NCBI GenBank assembly: GCA_029067025.1
Contig: JAIEFH010000131.1
Location: 1-14,298, forward strand
DNA: 14,298 bases
Source: Oscillospiraceae bacterium
Lineage (GTDB): Bacteria; Bacillota; Clostridia; Oscillospirales; Oscillospiraceae
Reading direction: 5' to 3'
Within the stretch, counting starts at the first letter, position 1. Each line of letters starts with the position of its first letter. Below are positions 6,428-12,805 of this stretch, one piece after another. The notes under the pieces are model-generated. The model made no database searches, was not told the origin of the DNA, and saw nothing but the letters and a program-made list of their open reading frames with translations. Made by a program: the position numbers and the translations under genes.

Positions 6428-7428
6428 AAATCAATCAGGGGATTCAGTTTGCCCATCAGGTGCCGGAACTTCTCCGGGGTCAGGGATTGGGCCCCGTCGC
6501 ACTTGGCGTGGGGGGGATCGTTGTGCACCTCCACCATCAGGCCGTCGGCGCCCACCGCCACGGCGGCCATGGCCAGCGGCTCCACCATCCAGTACATCCC
6601 GGCGGCGTGGGAGGGGTCCACCACGATGGGCAGGTGGCTCATCTGCCGGATGGCGGGGATGGCGGACAGATCCAGCGTGTTGCGGGTGTAGGTCTCAAAG
6701 GTGCGCACGCCCCGCTCGCACAAAATCACGTTTTCATTGCCCGCGGCCATGATGTACTCCGCCGACATGATCCACTCCTCGTAGGTGTTGGAGAGGCCCC
6801 GCTTGAGCAGGACGGGCTTGGACAGCTTGCCCACCTCTTTCAAGAGGTCGAAGTTCTGCATATTCCGGGCGCCCACCTGCACCAAGTCCACCTTTTCCTC
6901 GAACAGCTCGCAGTAGCGGGGGGCCATGATCTCGGACACGATGGGCAGGCCGGTGGCGGCCTTGGCCTCCAGCAGCAGCTCTAACCCGTCGGTGCCCAGC
7001 CCCTGGAAGGAGTAGGGGGAGGTGCGGGGCTTGAACGCGCCGCCCCGGAGCAGGGCGGCTCCGGCCCCCTTCACGTCCTGGGCCACGCCGATGATCTGCT
7101 CTTCGCTCTCCACCGAGCAGGGTCCGGCGATGACGGTGAATTTGTTCCCGCCGCCGATGGGAACGCCGGACACGTCCACCACGGTGTCCTCCGGGTGGAA
7201 CTTGCGGTTGGCCTTTTTATAGGGCTCCTGCACCCGCATGACCCGCTCCACGTCGTCGTTCCAGGACAGCTTATCCATGTCGATGTGGGCGGTGTCGCCC
7301 ACCAGCCCCAGGATGGAGCAGCCAACGCCGTTGGTGATGCCCACGGTGACGCCGTGGTCGCGCTCCAGCTGGGCCACAAGGGCCTGGATCTTCTCCTGGC
7401 TGACGCCGGGTTTCATGACAATAACCAT
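6406..7428 (-). CDS. aroF: 3-deoxy-7-phosphoheptulonate (DAHP) synthase, Thermotoga-like type
   Basis: Condenses phosphoenolpyruvate with erythrose-4-phosphate, the first and normally controlled step of aromatic synthesis. The protein has 340 residues. Residues 1-70 form a ferredoxin-like (ACT-like) regulatory domain, as in Thermotoga maritima DAHP synthase, where it gives Tyr/Phe feedback inhibition. The barrel follows, with AGPCSVES (Cys104), LRGGAFKPRTSPYSFQG, VGARNMQNFDLL, LLKRG, VDPSHAAG (His274), EVHNDP (Glu300) and CDGAQSL (Asp311). The four predicted metal ligands keep the spacing of the Thermotoga enzyme (102, 272, 298, 309 as I recall them). AGAGAGG lies upstream of the ATG. It is the first structural gene after the leader and attenuator, and its last codons are duplicated downstream. 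Confidence 0.96.
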   Translation of the reverse strand: MVIVMKPGVSQEKIQALVAQLERDHGVTVGITNGVGCSILGLVGDTAHIDMDKLSWNDDVERVMRVQEPYKKANRKFHPEDTVVDVSGVPIGGGNKFTVIAGPCSVESEEQIIGVAQDVKGAGAALLRGGAFKPRTSPYSFQGLGTDGLELLLEAKAATGLPIVSEIMAPRYCELFEEKVDLVQVGARNMQNFDLLKEVGKLSKPVLLKRGLSNTYEEWIMSAEYIMAAGNENVILCERGVRTFETYTRNTLDLSAIPAIRQMSHLPIVVDPSHAAGMYWMVEPLAMAAVAVGADGLMVEVHNDPPHAKCDGAQSLTPEKFRHLMGKLNPLIDLMGKTLV

Positions 7429-7449
7429 AATAAAAAACCTCTCTTTTTG

Positions 7450-7493
7450 AAAATATAAAGAAGCCCACAGACCGCACGCGATCCATGAGCTTC
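7450..7493 (-). terminator. Attenuator-type intrinsic terminator in the aroF leader
   Basis: On the minus strand the arm 7493-7480 (GAAGCTCATGGATC) pairs over all 14 positions, counting five G-U pairs, with 7473-7460 (GGTCTGTGGGCTTC) around a six-base loop GCGTGC. The U-rich tail TTTATATTTT (7459-7450) follows directly. It lies between the leader ORF and the aroF ribosome site, about 21 bases before the aroF start. Unconditional termination here would silence the operon, so it must be conditional if functional. Confidence 0.8.
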
Positions 7494-7534
7494 CCGATGA
7501 TACACAAATTCAGGCGGGGCCTGCCGCCCCTCAC

Positions 7535-7630
7535 TCACGCGCCGCGTTTCTCCATGCCAAAATAGCCGAACCCGCTAAATCGAGTCCAGCCATAGGTAAA
7601 GGTGAAGCTGTGGGCGGCAGAGAGGGCCAT
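7535..7630 (-). CDS. Aromatic-rich leader peptide of the aro operon (31 residues)
   Basis: The ORF starts at an ATG with GAGG nine bases upstream and ends TGA 42 bases before the terminator stem. Eight of the sixteen residues from 9 to 24 are aromatic: Phe9, Phe11, Tyr13, Trp15, Phe18, Phe21, Tyr23 and Phe24. The rest are mostly Gly, Ser and Thr, and the tail is M-E-K-R-G-A. All three aromatic amino acids are sampled, unlike the Phe-only pheA or Trp-only trp leaders of enterics. Its early codons (7620-7612, CTGCCGCCC) are complementary to GGGCGGCAG at 7529-7521, just after the stop. GCCCACAG (7615-7608) is complementary to CTGTGGGC in the terminator 3' arm. The position, codon content and alternative pairings indicate a regulatory leader rather than a structural protein. 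Confidence 0.85.
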   Translation of the reverse strand: MALSAAHSFTFTYGWTRFSGFGYFGMEKRGA

Positions 7631-7661
7631 AAGAACATACCTCGCAGATTTGATTGGGGAC

Positions 7662-7690
7662 ATTATATACTGTCGCGCATTAAATTGCAA
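7662..7690 (-). promoter_or_regulatory. Promoter of the aro operon leader
   Basis: Minus strand: TTGCAA at 7690-7685, a 17-base spacer, and a perfect TATAAT at 7667-7662. This places transcription start near 7655, about 25 bases before the leader ATG. Confidence 0.85.
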
Positions 7691-7707
7691 GAGCTTTTTT
7701 CCCCGTC

Positions 7708-7737
7708 TTGACAGGTAAGGTGCTGTGGGAATAAAAT
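7708..7737 (+). promoter_or_regulatory. Promoter of cinA, divergent to the aro promoter
   Basis: TTGACA at 7708-7713, an 18-base spacer and TAAAAT at 7732-7737 (17 bases if ATAAAA is used). The two divergent -35 boxes are only 17 bases apart, so polymerase binding on one side could affect the other. Confidence 0.75.
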
Positions 7738-7767
7738 AGGAAAAGAAAGTTCAAGGAGGCCGCAATC

Positions 7768-9036
7768 ATGAGCCACACGGTGGAAATCTTATCGGTGGGC
7801 ACCGAGCTGCTGCTGGGCAGCATTGTCAACTCGGACGCCCAGGCCCTCAGCCGGGAGCTGACCGGGCTCGGGCTGAACGTGCTGTACCACTCGGTGGTGG
7901 GGGATAATCCGGGGCGATTGCGCGCTGCGGTGGAGCTGGCGAAGAGCCGGGCGGACGTGATCGTCACCACCGGCGGGCTGGGCCCAACCTGCGACGATTT
8001 GACCAAGCAGACCCTGGCGGAATGCTTTGGCAAGCAGCTGGTGTTCCACCCCGAGTGCGCCGAGGGCATCCGGTGCTTCTTCCACCGGCAGGGCCGCGAG
8101 ATGACGGACAACAACCTCCAGCAGGCGTATCTCCCCGAGGGCTGCACCGTGCTGGACAACGCCTGGGGCACCGCCCCGGGCTGTGCCTTTGAAGCGGCCG
8201 GGACGTATGTGGTCATGCTTCCCGGCCCGCCCCGGGAGTGCCTGCCCATGTTCCGGGAGCGGGCCATGCCCTGGCTGGCCCGCTTAAGCGAGGGGATCAT
8301 CCGCTCCCGCACTCTGCGGGTGTTCGGCCTGGGGGAGTCGGCGGTGGAGTCCCTGCTTCGGGACCGGATGAATGAGCTGACCAACCCCACCCTGGCCCCC
8401 TACGCCAAGGAGGGTGAGGTGGAGCTGCGCGTCACCGCCAAGGCAAACACTGAGGCAGAGGCGGACGCCCTCATTGCCCCGGTGGAGGAAGAGGTTCGCG
8501 CCCTGCTGGGCGGCCTGGTGTACGGCGTGGATGTGTCCGGCCTGGAGCAGGTGGTGCTGGACGGCCTGCGGGAGCGGGGCCTCACCCTGGGCACGGCGGA
8601 GAGCTGCACCGGGGGCCTCATTGCCAAGCGGATCACCGACGTGCCTGGAGCGGCGTCGGTGTTCAAGGGCGGCGTGGTGAGCTACCACTGCGAGGTAAAA
8701 GCGGGGGTGCTGGGGGTGTCCCAGGCCCTGCTGGACGAGAAGGGCGCGGTATGCGCCGAAGTGGCGGAGCAGATGGCCCAGGGGGCCAGAAAGGTGCTGG
8801 GCTGCGATGTGGCGGTGTCCGCCACCGGGGTTGCGGGGCCCGACCCGGACGACCGGGGCAACCCGGTGGGGCTGGTATTCACCGCCCTGGCCGCCCCGGA
8901 CGGCGTCTGGGTGAAGGAGCTGAACCTGGCCAGCCAGAGCGCCCGGCGGGACCGCACCCGGAACCTGGCCGCCAACCACGCCCTGGATATGGTCAGGCGT
9001 TGGCTGGCGGGGCTGAACCCGGAGGGTACCGCATGA
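7768..9036 (+). CDS. cinA: CinA: competence/damage-inducible protein with nicotinamide-nucleotide amidase domain
   Basis: A full-length 422-residue CinA. Residues 1-170 are the molybdopterin-binding-like (COG1058) domain, with GTELLLGSIVNSDAQ and GGLGPTCDDLTK (69-80) and LPGPPRE near 151-157. In other bacteria this domain hydrolyses ADP-ribose-type pyrophosphates. Residues 255-422 are the PncC-type amidase domain, with AESCTGGLIAKRI (277-289) carrying the catalytic Ser/Cys region, then GGVVSY and SATGVAGPDP (351-360). This domain deamidates nicotinamide mononucleotide in pyridine nucleotide salvage. AAGGAGG lies eight bases before the ATG. The stop overlaps the next start as ATGA, so the two genes are translationally coupled. 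A role in competence is not shown by the sequence. Confidence 0.96.
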   Translation: MSHTVEILSVGTELLLGSIVNSDAQALSRELTGLGLNVLYHSVVGDNPGRLRAAVELAKSRADVIVTTGGLGPTCDDLTKQTLAECFGKQLVFHPECAEGIRCFFHRQGREMTDNNLQQAYLPEGCTVLDNAWGTAPGCAFEAAGTYVVMLPGPPRECLPMFRERAMPWLARLSEGIIRSRTLRVFGLGESAVESLLRDRMNELTNPTLAPYAKEGEVELRVTAKANTEAEADALIAPVEEEVRALLGGLVYGVDVSGLEQVVLDGLRERGLTLGTAESCTGGLIAKRITDVPGAASVFKGGVVSYHCEVKAGVLGVSQALLDEKGAVCAEVAEQMAQGARKVLGCDVAVSATGVAGPDPDDRGNPVGLVFTALAAPDGVWVKELNLASQSARRDRTRNLAANHALDMVRRWLAGLNPEGTA

Positions 9037-10169
9037 AACGCTGGAAGAAGGGCCTGCTGGCGGCGGTACTGCTGGCGGCGCTGGCGCTGGGCATGGCCGG
9101 CCCCGCGTTCGGCTCCGGCTCCAACGCCGAAGTGAACCTGATGGCGGTGAACGAGCGGGTGCTGGTGGAGCTCACCACCGAGAATATGCCCCGCACGGTG
9201 GGCGGGGTGCTGTACGTGCCCTATACCATGCTGTCCAATCTGTCCACCGGCATTGATTTGGGAATAAGCTCCCTATACAGCACCACCCGGCGCACGGTGC
9301 TGGTGACCGACCGGGGCCGGAGGGGAATCATGTTTGACCTCCAGACCAATACTGCCGAGGATCTGGACGGCAATCCGGTGTCCGCCAGGGCCATGGTGCG
9401 CAATGCCACCGTCTTTGTGCCCATCGACTTTCTGTGCCAGTATTTCGGTACGATCAGCTGCTCCCGTACGCCGACCCCGTACGGCACCCTGATCCGGGTG
9501 ACCAACGCCAACGTGATCCTCAGTGACCAGAGCTTTGTGGATGCGGCGGACAGTCTGCTGGCAAGCAGCCTGAGCCACTATCTGGAATCTGCTGGCAGCG
9601 CCAATGCCCAGCCTATCCCCTCCGGCGGAGTGCAGACCTCCGAGCCCCCCAGCGGGGCGGAGCTGTACCTGGCGTTCCGCTGCGGGGCCGAGGGGGAGGA
9701 GTGCGCCCGGCTGGTGGAGGGCCGGGAGCTGCGCTCGCTGTTCCTCTTCACGCCGGAGCAGATGGAAGAACAAGACGATCTGGTTCGCCGCCTGGTGGGG
9801 GCGGGCCACACGGTGGGGATGCTCCTGACGGGCGAGAACGCGGAGGACTGTCTGACCCAAGGCTCGGAGGGGGCGGCGCTGCTGGCCGCCATCGCCCGGT
9901 ACCCGGCCCTGGTGGTCAGCGCTCCCAATCTGGACGAACCGGGCCGGGAGGAGCTGGCGGAAGCGGGCTGGGCGCTGTGGGACGCCGACGTGTTTGAGGA
10001 AGACTACCCCTCCGGCTCCGCCCTGGTGCGGGGGCTGTCCCCCCAGCAGATGAACTATGTGGAGCTGGAATGCGGCTCCGGGGGCGCGGCTTTCCTGCGG
10101 GAGGTGCTGAGCACTATGGACGAGGAAGAGTGTCAGGCGTACCAGCCCACCGCGCCGGCGCTGACATAA
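9033..10169 (+). CDS. Secreted protein: stalk-like domain plus degenerate polysaccharide-deacetylase-like domain
   Basis: A 378-residue protein with a clear signal peptide: MKRWKK, then a hydrophobic stretch 8-26 and likely cleavage near 27-30. Residues 35-165 resemble the copper-amine-oxidase N-terminal (stalk) domain common in clostridial cell-surface proteins (GGVLYVPYTML, TRRTVLVTD, ATVFVPIDFLCQYFG). A Ser/Pro-rich linker (186-208) follows. Residues 209-360 have the outline of a NodB-type deacetylase. However, the usual T-F-D-D-G-P strand is LAFRCG (213-218), and the usual H-x-x-G-N-H-T-x-x-H region is HTVGMLLTG (259-267). The metal-binding Asp/His residues are therefore missing and I expect no deacetylase activity. 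It more likely binds wall glycan or acts as a scaffold. It overlaps cinA by four bases and ends before a strong terminator. Confidence 0.75.
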   Translation: MKRWKKGLLAAVLLAALALGMAGPAFGSGSNAEVNLMAVNERVLVELTTENMPRTVGGVLYVPYTMLSNLSTGIDLGISSLYSTTRRTVLVTDRGRRGIMFDLQTNTAEDLDGNPVSARAMVRNATVFVPIDFLCQYFGTISCSRTPTPYGTLIRVTNANVILSDQSFVDAADSLLASSLSHYLESAGSANAQPIPSGGVQTSEPPSGAELYLAFRCGAEGEECARLVEGRELRSLFLFTPEQMEEQDDLVRRLVGAGHTVGMLLTGENAEDCLTQGSEGAALLAAIARYPALVVSAPNLDEPGREELAEAGWALWDADVFEEDYPSGSALVRGLSPQQMNYVELECGSGGAAFLREVLSTMDEEECQAYQPTAPALT

Positions 10170-10176
10170 AAAGAAC

Positions 10177-10211
10177 GTGCCCGCCCTTTGAACGGGGCGG
10201 GCGCTTTTTTT
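10177..10211 (+). terminator. Intrinsic terminator after the cinA operon
   Basis: GTGCCCGCCC pairs with GGGCGGGCGC (ten pairs, one G-U) around an eight-base loop, followed by seven T residues. It starts seven bases after the stop codon. Confidence 0.93.
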
Positions 10212-10237
10212 GCCTGACGGCCGGGTGCCTCAGGCGG

Positions 10238-10470
10238 CCCGCTTTCAGCGGGAGGGGCCTTCGGCGACCTACTTTCTGCTTGTGCAGAAAGTAGGCAAAG
10301 ACACACTTAGGGGGACGCCCGCCGGTTCGAAGCGGCCCCATGGGCCGCTCTCACAGGCCGGGCTTCCCCCTAAGAACCCCCTTTCTTAAGGGCATGCCGC
10401 TTGTAAAGGCGTGGTGACCTTTCCGGCGCGTGGTGCTTTCGCATGGATTTCCCCCTATTTTCGCTGCCGC
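10238..10470 (-). repeat. Structured intergenic repeat, left copy (inverted relative to the right copy)
   Basis: Read on the minus strand, 10470-10413 matches 11311-11368 without gaps at 50 of 58 bases. Further along, the same order of structural blocks follows. First is an arm pair TCCCCCTAAG/CTTAGGGGGA (10365-10374 with 10306-10315) enclosing an inner hairpin AGCGGCCC/GGGCCGCT. Then comes CTTTG, a perfect 12-bp hairpin CCTACTTTCTGC/GCAGAAAGTAGG (10268-10279 with 10284-10295, loop TTGT), and finally CCCGC/GCGGG (10238-10252). No gene is supported here. The right copy has the same architecture with different stem sequences. Confidence 0.85.
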
Positions 10471-10677
10471 TCCACTTGCGGACACGGAATCTGCCGTGCC
10501 GTCCAGTGCCAGCGCCTGGACAGAGGGGGTGGCGAACACTGCCGGCCCGCCTGAAAAACGCCTCCATGGCTTTTTCATAGGCTTTGGAGCAGGTGCATAG
10601 GGCGGCGGGTGATCCACGAGCGAAGAGCGGCTGCCGCCCGCGCCCCGTAGCATAAGGCAGCTGCTCTGAGCGACGGA
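10471..10677. other. Gene-free stretch between repeat and regulator
   Basis: GC-rich and without a credible gene. A minus-strand frame continues from a GTG overlapping the regulator stop (10681) into the repeat, but its composition (Arg/Pro/Ala-rich) looks like a chance frame. No promoter, terminator or tRNA was seen. Confidence 0.5.
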
Positions 10678-10905
10678 TCACACGCTGCCCTCCTGATCCG
10701 GCTTGTCCGTACGGCCTAACAGGTAATCTGTAGTCACATCCAGATAATCTGCGATTGCGACTAGAATTTCGTAGTTGGGCCGTCGATTACCCAACTCATA
10801 CTGCTGATAAGTGTGTGTGGCAATTCCTACACATTCTGCAACTTCTCGTTGCATGAAACGCTTTCGTGTGCGTGATTCTTTTAAACGTTCTTTAAATGGA
10901 ACCAT
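10678..10905 (-). CDS. XRE/Cro-type DNA-binding regulator
   Basis: A 75-residue protein made almost entirely of one HTH_3 domain. Helices run from LKESRTRKRFMQREVAECVG (8-27) through the recognition helix ATHTYQQYELGNRRP to YEILVAIADYLDVTTDYLLG, the classic end of this fold. The tail is short and charged. Such small proteins act as dimeric repressors, often of their own region. GTGAGGTG precedes the ATG by about five bases. It is divergent from the small gene at 10997, with 91 bases between the starts holding a strong promoter and an inverted repeat. Its codons are less GC-rich than the neighbouring metabolic genes, consistent with acquisition. Confidence 0.9.
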   Translation of the reverse strand: MVPFKERLKESRTRKRFMQREVAECVGIATHTYQQYELGNRRPNYEILVAIADYLDVTTDYLLGRTDKPDQEGSV

Positions 10906-10924
10906 TTAAACACCTCACAACTTA

Positions 10925-10953
10925 TTGACAATCACGGTTTGAGGGTGTATAAT
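10925..10953 (+). promoter_or_regulatory. Consensus promoter of the small gene
   Basis: TTGACA (10925-10930), exactly 17 bases, TATAAT (10948-10953). Both hexamers are perfect, which is typical of a promoter kept off by a repressor. Confidence 0.9.
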
Positions 10954-10970
10954 ATCTCATATCGTGATTG
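10929..10970. promoter_or_regulatory. Putative operator: CAATCACG / CGTGATTG inverted repeat
   Basis: CAATCACG (10929-10936) overlaps the -35 box, and its perfect reverse complement CGTGATTG (10963-10970) lies just past the -10 box. The two eight-base sites bracket the promoter 26 bases apart and lie between divergent genes, one encoding an XRE regulator. Binding by that regulator is inferred. Confidence 0.6.
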
Positions 10971-10996
10971 CTTGATTTAGGAAAGGAGTGACGCTC

Positions 10997-11251
10997 ATGA
11001 CCGCCCTAATGGAAATTCTCTATTGCTACGCGCAGGATCATGAAGTAGAGGCCCTTTTGGCCCGGGACGATGAGTATAAGGAGTGTGCCCGCTGTACGCG
11101 GAAGCAGGAGACACGTCTCCGTGCCTCGTTGGACAAGACTTCTGAAGGTATGCTGAATGAATTCTTGGAAGAGCAGAAGCTGCTCCAATTCAGGGAAGAG
11201 GAGGCCCATTTTCTGGCCGGCTTTCAGATCGCGTTAGCGCTGACGCGGTAA
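10997..11251 (+). CDS. Small helical protein of unknown function, possibly DUF6809-like
   Basis: An 84-residue, probably all-helical and cytoplasmic protein. Visible parts are ALMEILYCYAQ at the start, a central charged section with Cys-x-x-Cys (ECARC) and KQETRLRASL, and a C-terminal helix FREEEAHFLAGFQIALALTR. The length and the closing phenylalanine/glycine helix recall small DUF6809-type proteins found next to phage-like regulators, but this is a weak recollection. The start is the ATG at 10997 because AAAGGAG lies eight bases upstream; a GTG at 10988 would overlap that site. It is the likely target of the divergent XRE regulator. It does not resemble a toxin I know. Confidence 0.65.
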   Translation: MTALMEILYCYAQDHEVEALLARDDEYKECARCTRKQETRLRASLDKTSEGMLNEFLEEQKLLQFREEEAHFLAGFQIALALTR

Positions 11252-11310
11252 AAATCTCGCCCATCCAGGCGCTGGCCGTGGGCCGCATCATATTCAGTGA
11301 CTGGACATCG

Positions 11311-11488
11311 GCGGTAGCGCCAATAGGGGGAAATGCGTGCGAAAGCCCCGCGCGCCGGAAGGGTCACCGCCTTTTGGCAAGAGGCGGCCGGGGATACCTA
11401 AGGGGCGGGAGCCCCTTAGGCGCGCTCTTTGGTCACTTTCTCTCGCGTGAGAGAAAGCGACCCGCCGGAGGCACGCCCCCTTGGGGGC
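11311..11488 (+). repeat. Structured intergenic repeat, right copy
   Basis: The core 11311-11368 matches the left copy in inverted orientation at 50 of 58 bases. It is followed by a perfect hairpin CCTAAGGGGC/GCCCCTTAGG with loop GGGA (11397-11420). Next are CTTTG and a hairpin GGTCaCTTTCTCTC/GAGAGAAAGcGACC (11431-11462, one mismatch, loop GCGT), then GCCCCC/GGGGGC (11475-11488). It ends 11 bases from the thiI stop, on the opposite strand. The stretch 11252-11310 before it holds nothing I recognise. Confidence 0.85.
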
Positions 11489-11499
11489 AGGGGGATTTC

Positions 11500-12672
11500 T
11501 CACAGGTCGAGCATCACCCGCTCGATATTGTTGACCGCCTCATCCACGAGGCCGTCAACATCAAGGGCCTTCTCGGCTTCCTCCAGCTCCTCCAGCTTGG
11601 GCTTGGTGCGGGGGTGCTTGGGGGTGAACACGGTGCAGCAGTCCTCGTAGGGCAGGATGGACGTTTCAAAGGTGCCGATTTTCCGGGACACCCGGACGAT
11701 CTCCTCCTTGTCCATGCCCACCAGCGGGCGCAGGACGGGGACAGTACACACCGCGTCGGTGCACACCATGGCCTCCAGAGTCTGGCTGGCCACCTGGCCC
11801 ACCGACTCGCCGGTGACCAGGGCATGGATGTCGTGCATTGAAGCCACCCGGCAGGCAATGCGCATCATAAACCGCCGCATGAGGATGGTGAACAGCTCCT
11901 CGGGGCAGGAGCGGCGCAGCTCCTCCTGGATCTTGGTGAAGGGCACCACGTGGACGCACTGCTTGCCGGTGTAGGGCACCAGCAGACGGGCCAGCTCCAG
12001 CACCTTCTCCTTGGCCTCCGGGGAGGTGTAGGGGTAGGAGTAGTAGTGGATCATGTCCACGATGACGCCCCGCTTGGCAATCATATAAGAGGACACCGGG
12101 GAGTCGATGCCGCCGGACAGCAGGGACAGCGCGCGCCCGCCCATGCCCACGGGCAGGCCGCCGGCGCCCGGTTCCGGGTCGGCGTGGATGTAGGCGTCGA
12201 AGTCCCGCACCTCCACATGGACGGTGAGCTCCGGGTGGTGCATATCCGCCGTCAGGTGGGGATAGCGGTCGTGCAGCTCGCCCCCCACGTACTGGGAGAG
12301 CTGGATGGAGGTCATGGGGAAGGTCTTGTCCGCCCGCTTGGACTCCACCTTGAAGGAGTGGGCGGCCCGTAGCTTGTCCCCCAGGTAGTCCACCGCGCAG
12401 GCCACAATGGCGTCCTTGTCCTTGGGACAGGCCCGGGCGCGGCATATGCCCACCGCGCCGAACAGCTTGCCCATGGCCTCCCAGGCGCCCTCAAAGTCGC
12501 AGGAATCGTCCAGCGGCTCCACGTAGGTGGTGGACTGGCGGGTATACACTTTAAAAGAGCCGTATTTTTTCAGCCGCCGCTTGGCGTTGCCCATCATTTT
12601 TTCCTCAAAGCCCCGGCGGTTCAGGCCCTTGAGCACCATCTCTCCCTGCTTGAGCAGGATGATCTCTTGCAT
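11500..12672 (-). CDS. thiI: tRNA 4-thiouridine synthase ThiI (no rhodanese domain)
   Basis: Adenylates U8 of tRNA and transfers sulphur to make 4-thiouridine; in some bacteria it also supplies sulphur for thiazole. The protein has 390 residues. It has an N-terminal ferredoxin-like domain, a THUMP domain at about 60-165 (KVESKRADKTFPMTS, YIHAD) and a PP-loop ATPase with LLSGGIDSP (184-192). It also has LVTGESVGQVASQT and PYEDCCTVFTPKHP, where Cys345/Cys346 holds the conserved cysteine. It lacks the C-terminal rhodanese domain of the E. coli protein, as in Bacillus, so sulphur must come directly from a cysteine desulphurase. Such a gene often lies upstream but is absent here. The ATG follows AAGGGAAG, and the gene has its own promoter. 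Confidence 0.95.
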   Translation of the reverse strand: MQEIILLKQGEMVLKGLNRRGFEEKMMGNAKRRLKKYGSFKVYTRQSTTYVEPLDDSCDFEGAWEAMGKLFGAVGICRARACPKDKDAIVACAVDYLGDKLRAAHSFKVESKRADKTFPMTSIQLSQYVGGELHDRYPHLTADMHHPELTVHVEVRDFDAYIHADPEPGAGGLPVGMGGRALSLLSGGIDSPVSSYMIAKRGVIVDMIHYYSYPYTSPEAKEKVLELARLLVPYTGKQCVHVVPFTKIQEELRRSCPEELFTILMRRFMMRIACRVASMHDIHALVTGESVGQVASQTLEAMVCTDAVCTVPVLRPLVGMDKEEIVRVSRKIGTFETSILPYEDCCTVFTPKHPRTKPKLEELEEAEKALDVDGLVDEAVNNIERVMLDL

Positions 12673-12705
12673 AAACTTCCCTTGCTTTCCGTTTTTTGTC
12701 CTCCT

Positions 12706-12734
12706 ATTTTACAGGGACAACAGGCGGCTGTCAA
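12706..12734 (-). promoter_or_regulatory. Promoter of thiI
   Basis: Minus strand: perfect TTGACA at 12734-12729, a 17-base spacer and TAAAAT at 12711-12706, about 35 bases before the thiI start. Confidence 0.85.
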
Positions 12735-12805
12735 GGGCGGGAGCGCGGGGAGAGAGGGAAGGAAAGCGCTGTGCTCTATGGCCTGACTGGCTTGTGGTGA
12801 ACGAA

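Noticed and set aside
7531..7638. Alternative leader ORF starting at the ATG eight bases upstream of the aromatic-rich one, in another frame
   Set aside because: The GAGG site is almost touching this ATG, while spacing to the next ATG is right. The peptide is not enriched in aromatic residues over its length.
7429..7660. T-box or other known riboswitch upstream of aroF
   Set aside because: I looked for the T-box antiterminator consensus and saw none. The leader ORF plus terminator explain the interval better.
10370..10681. 103-residue minus-strand ORF whose GTG overlaps the XRE stop
   Set aside because: It runs into the repeat, has an Arg/Pro/Ser-rich composition and no ribosome site beyond the overlap. 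A similar I-G-G-N-x-C-E-S phrase appears at 11320-11350 only because both lie in the repeat core.
10678..11251. Toxin-antitoxin pair
   Set aside because: The genes are divergent rather than in one operon, and the 84-residue protein has no toxin motif that I recognise.
11278..11841. 187-residue plus-strand ORF across the right repeat and thiI
   Set aside because: It is antisense to thiI over most of its length, and its first third is repeat sequence. High GC creates such open frames.
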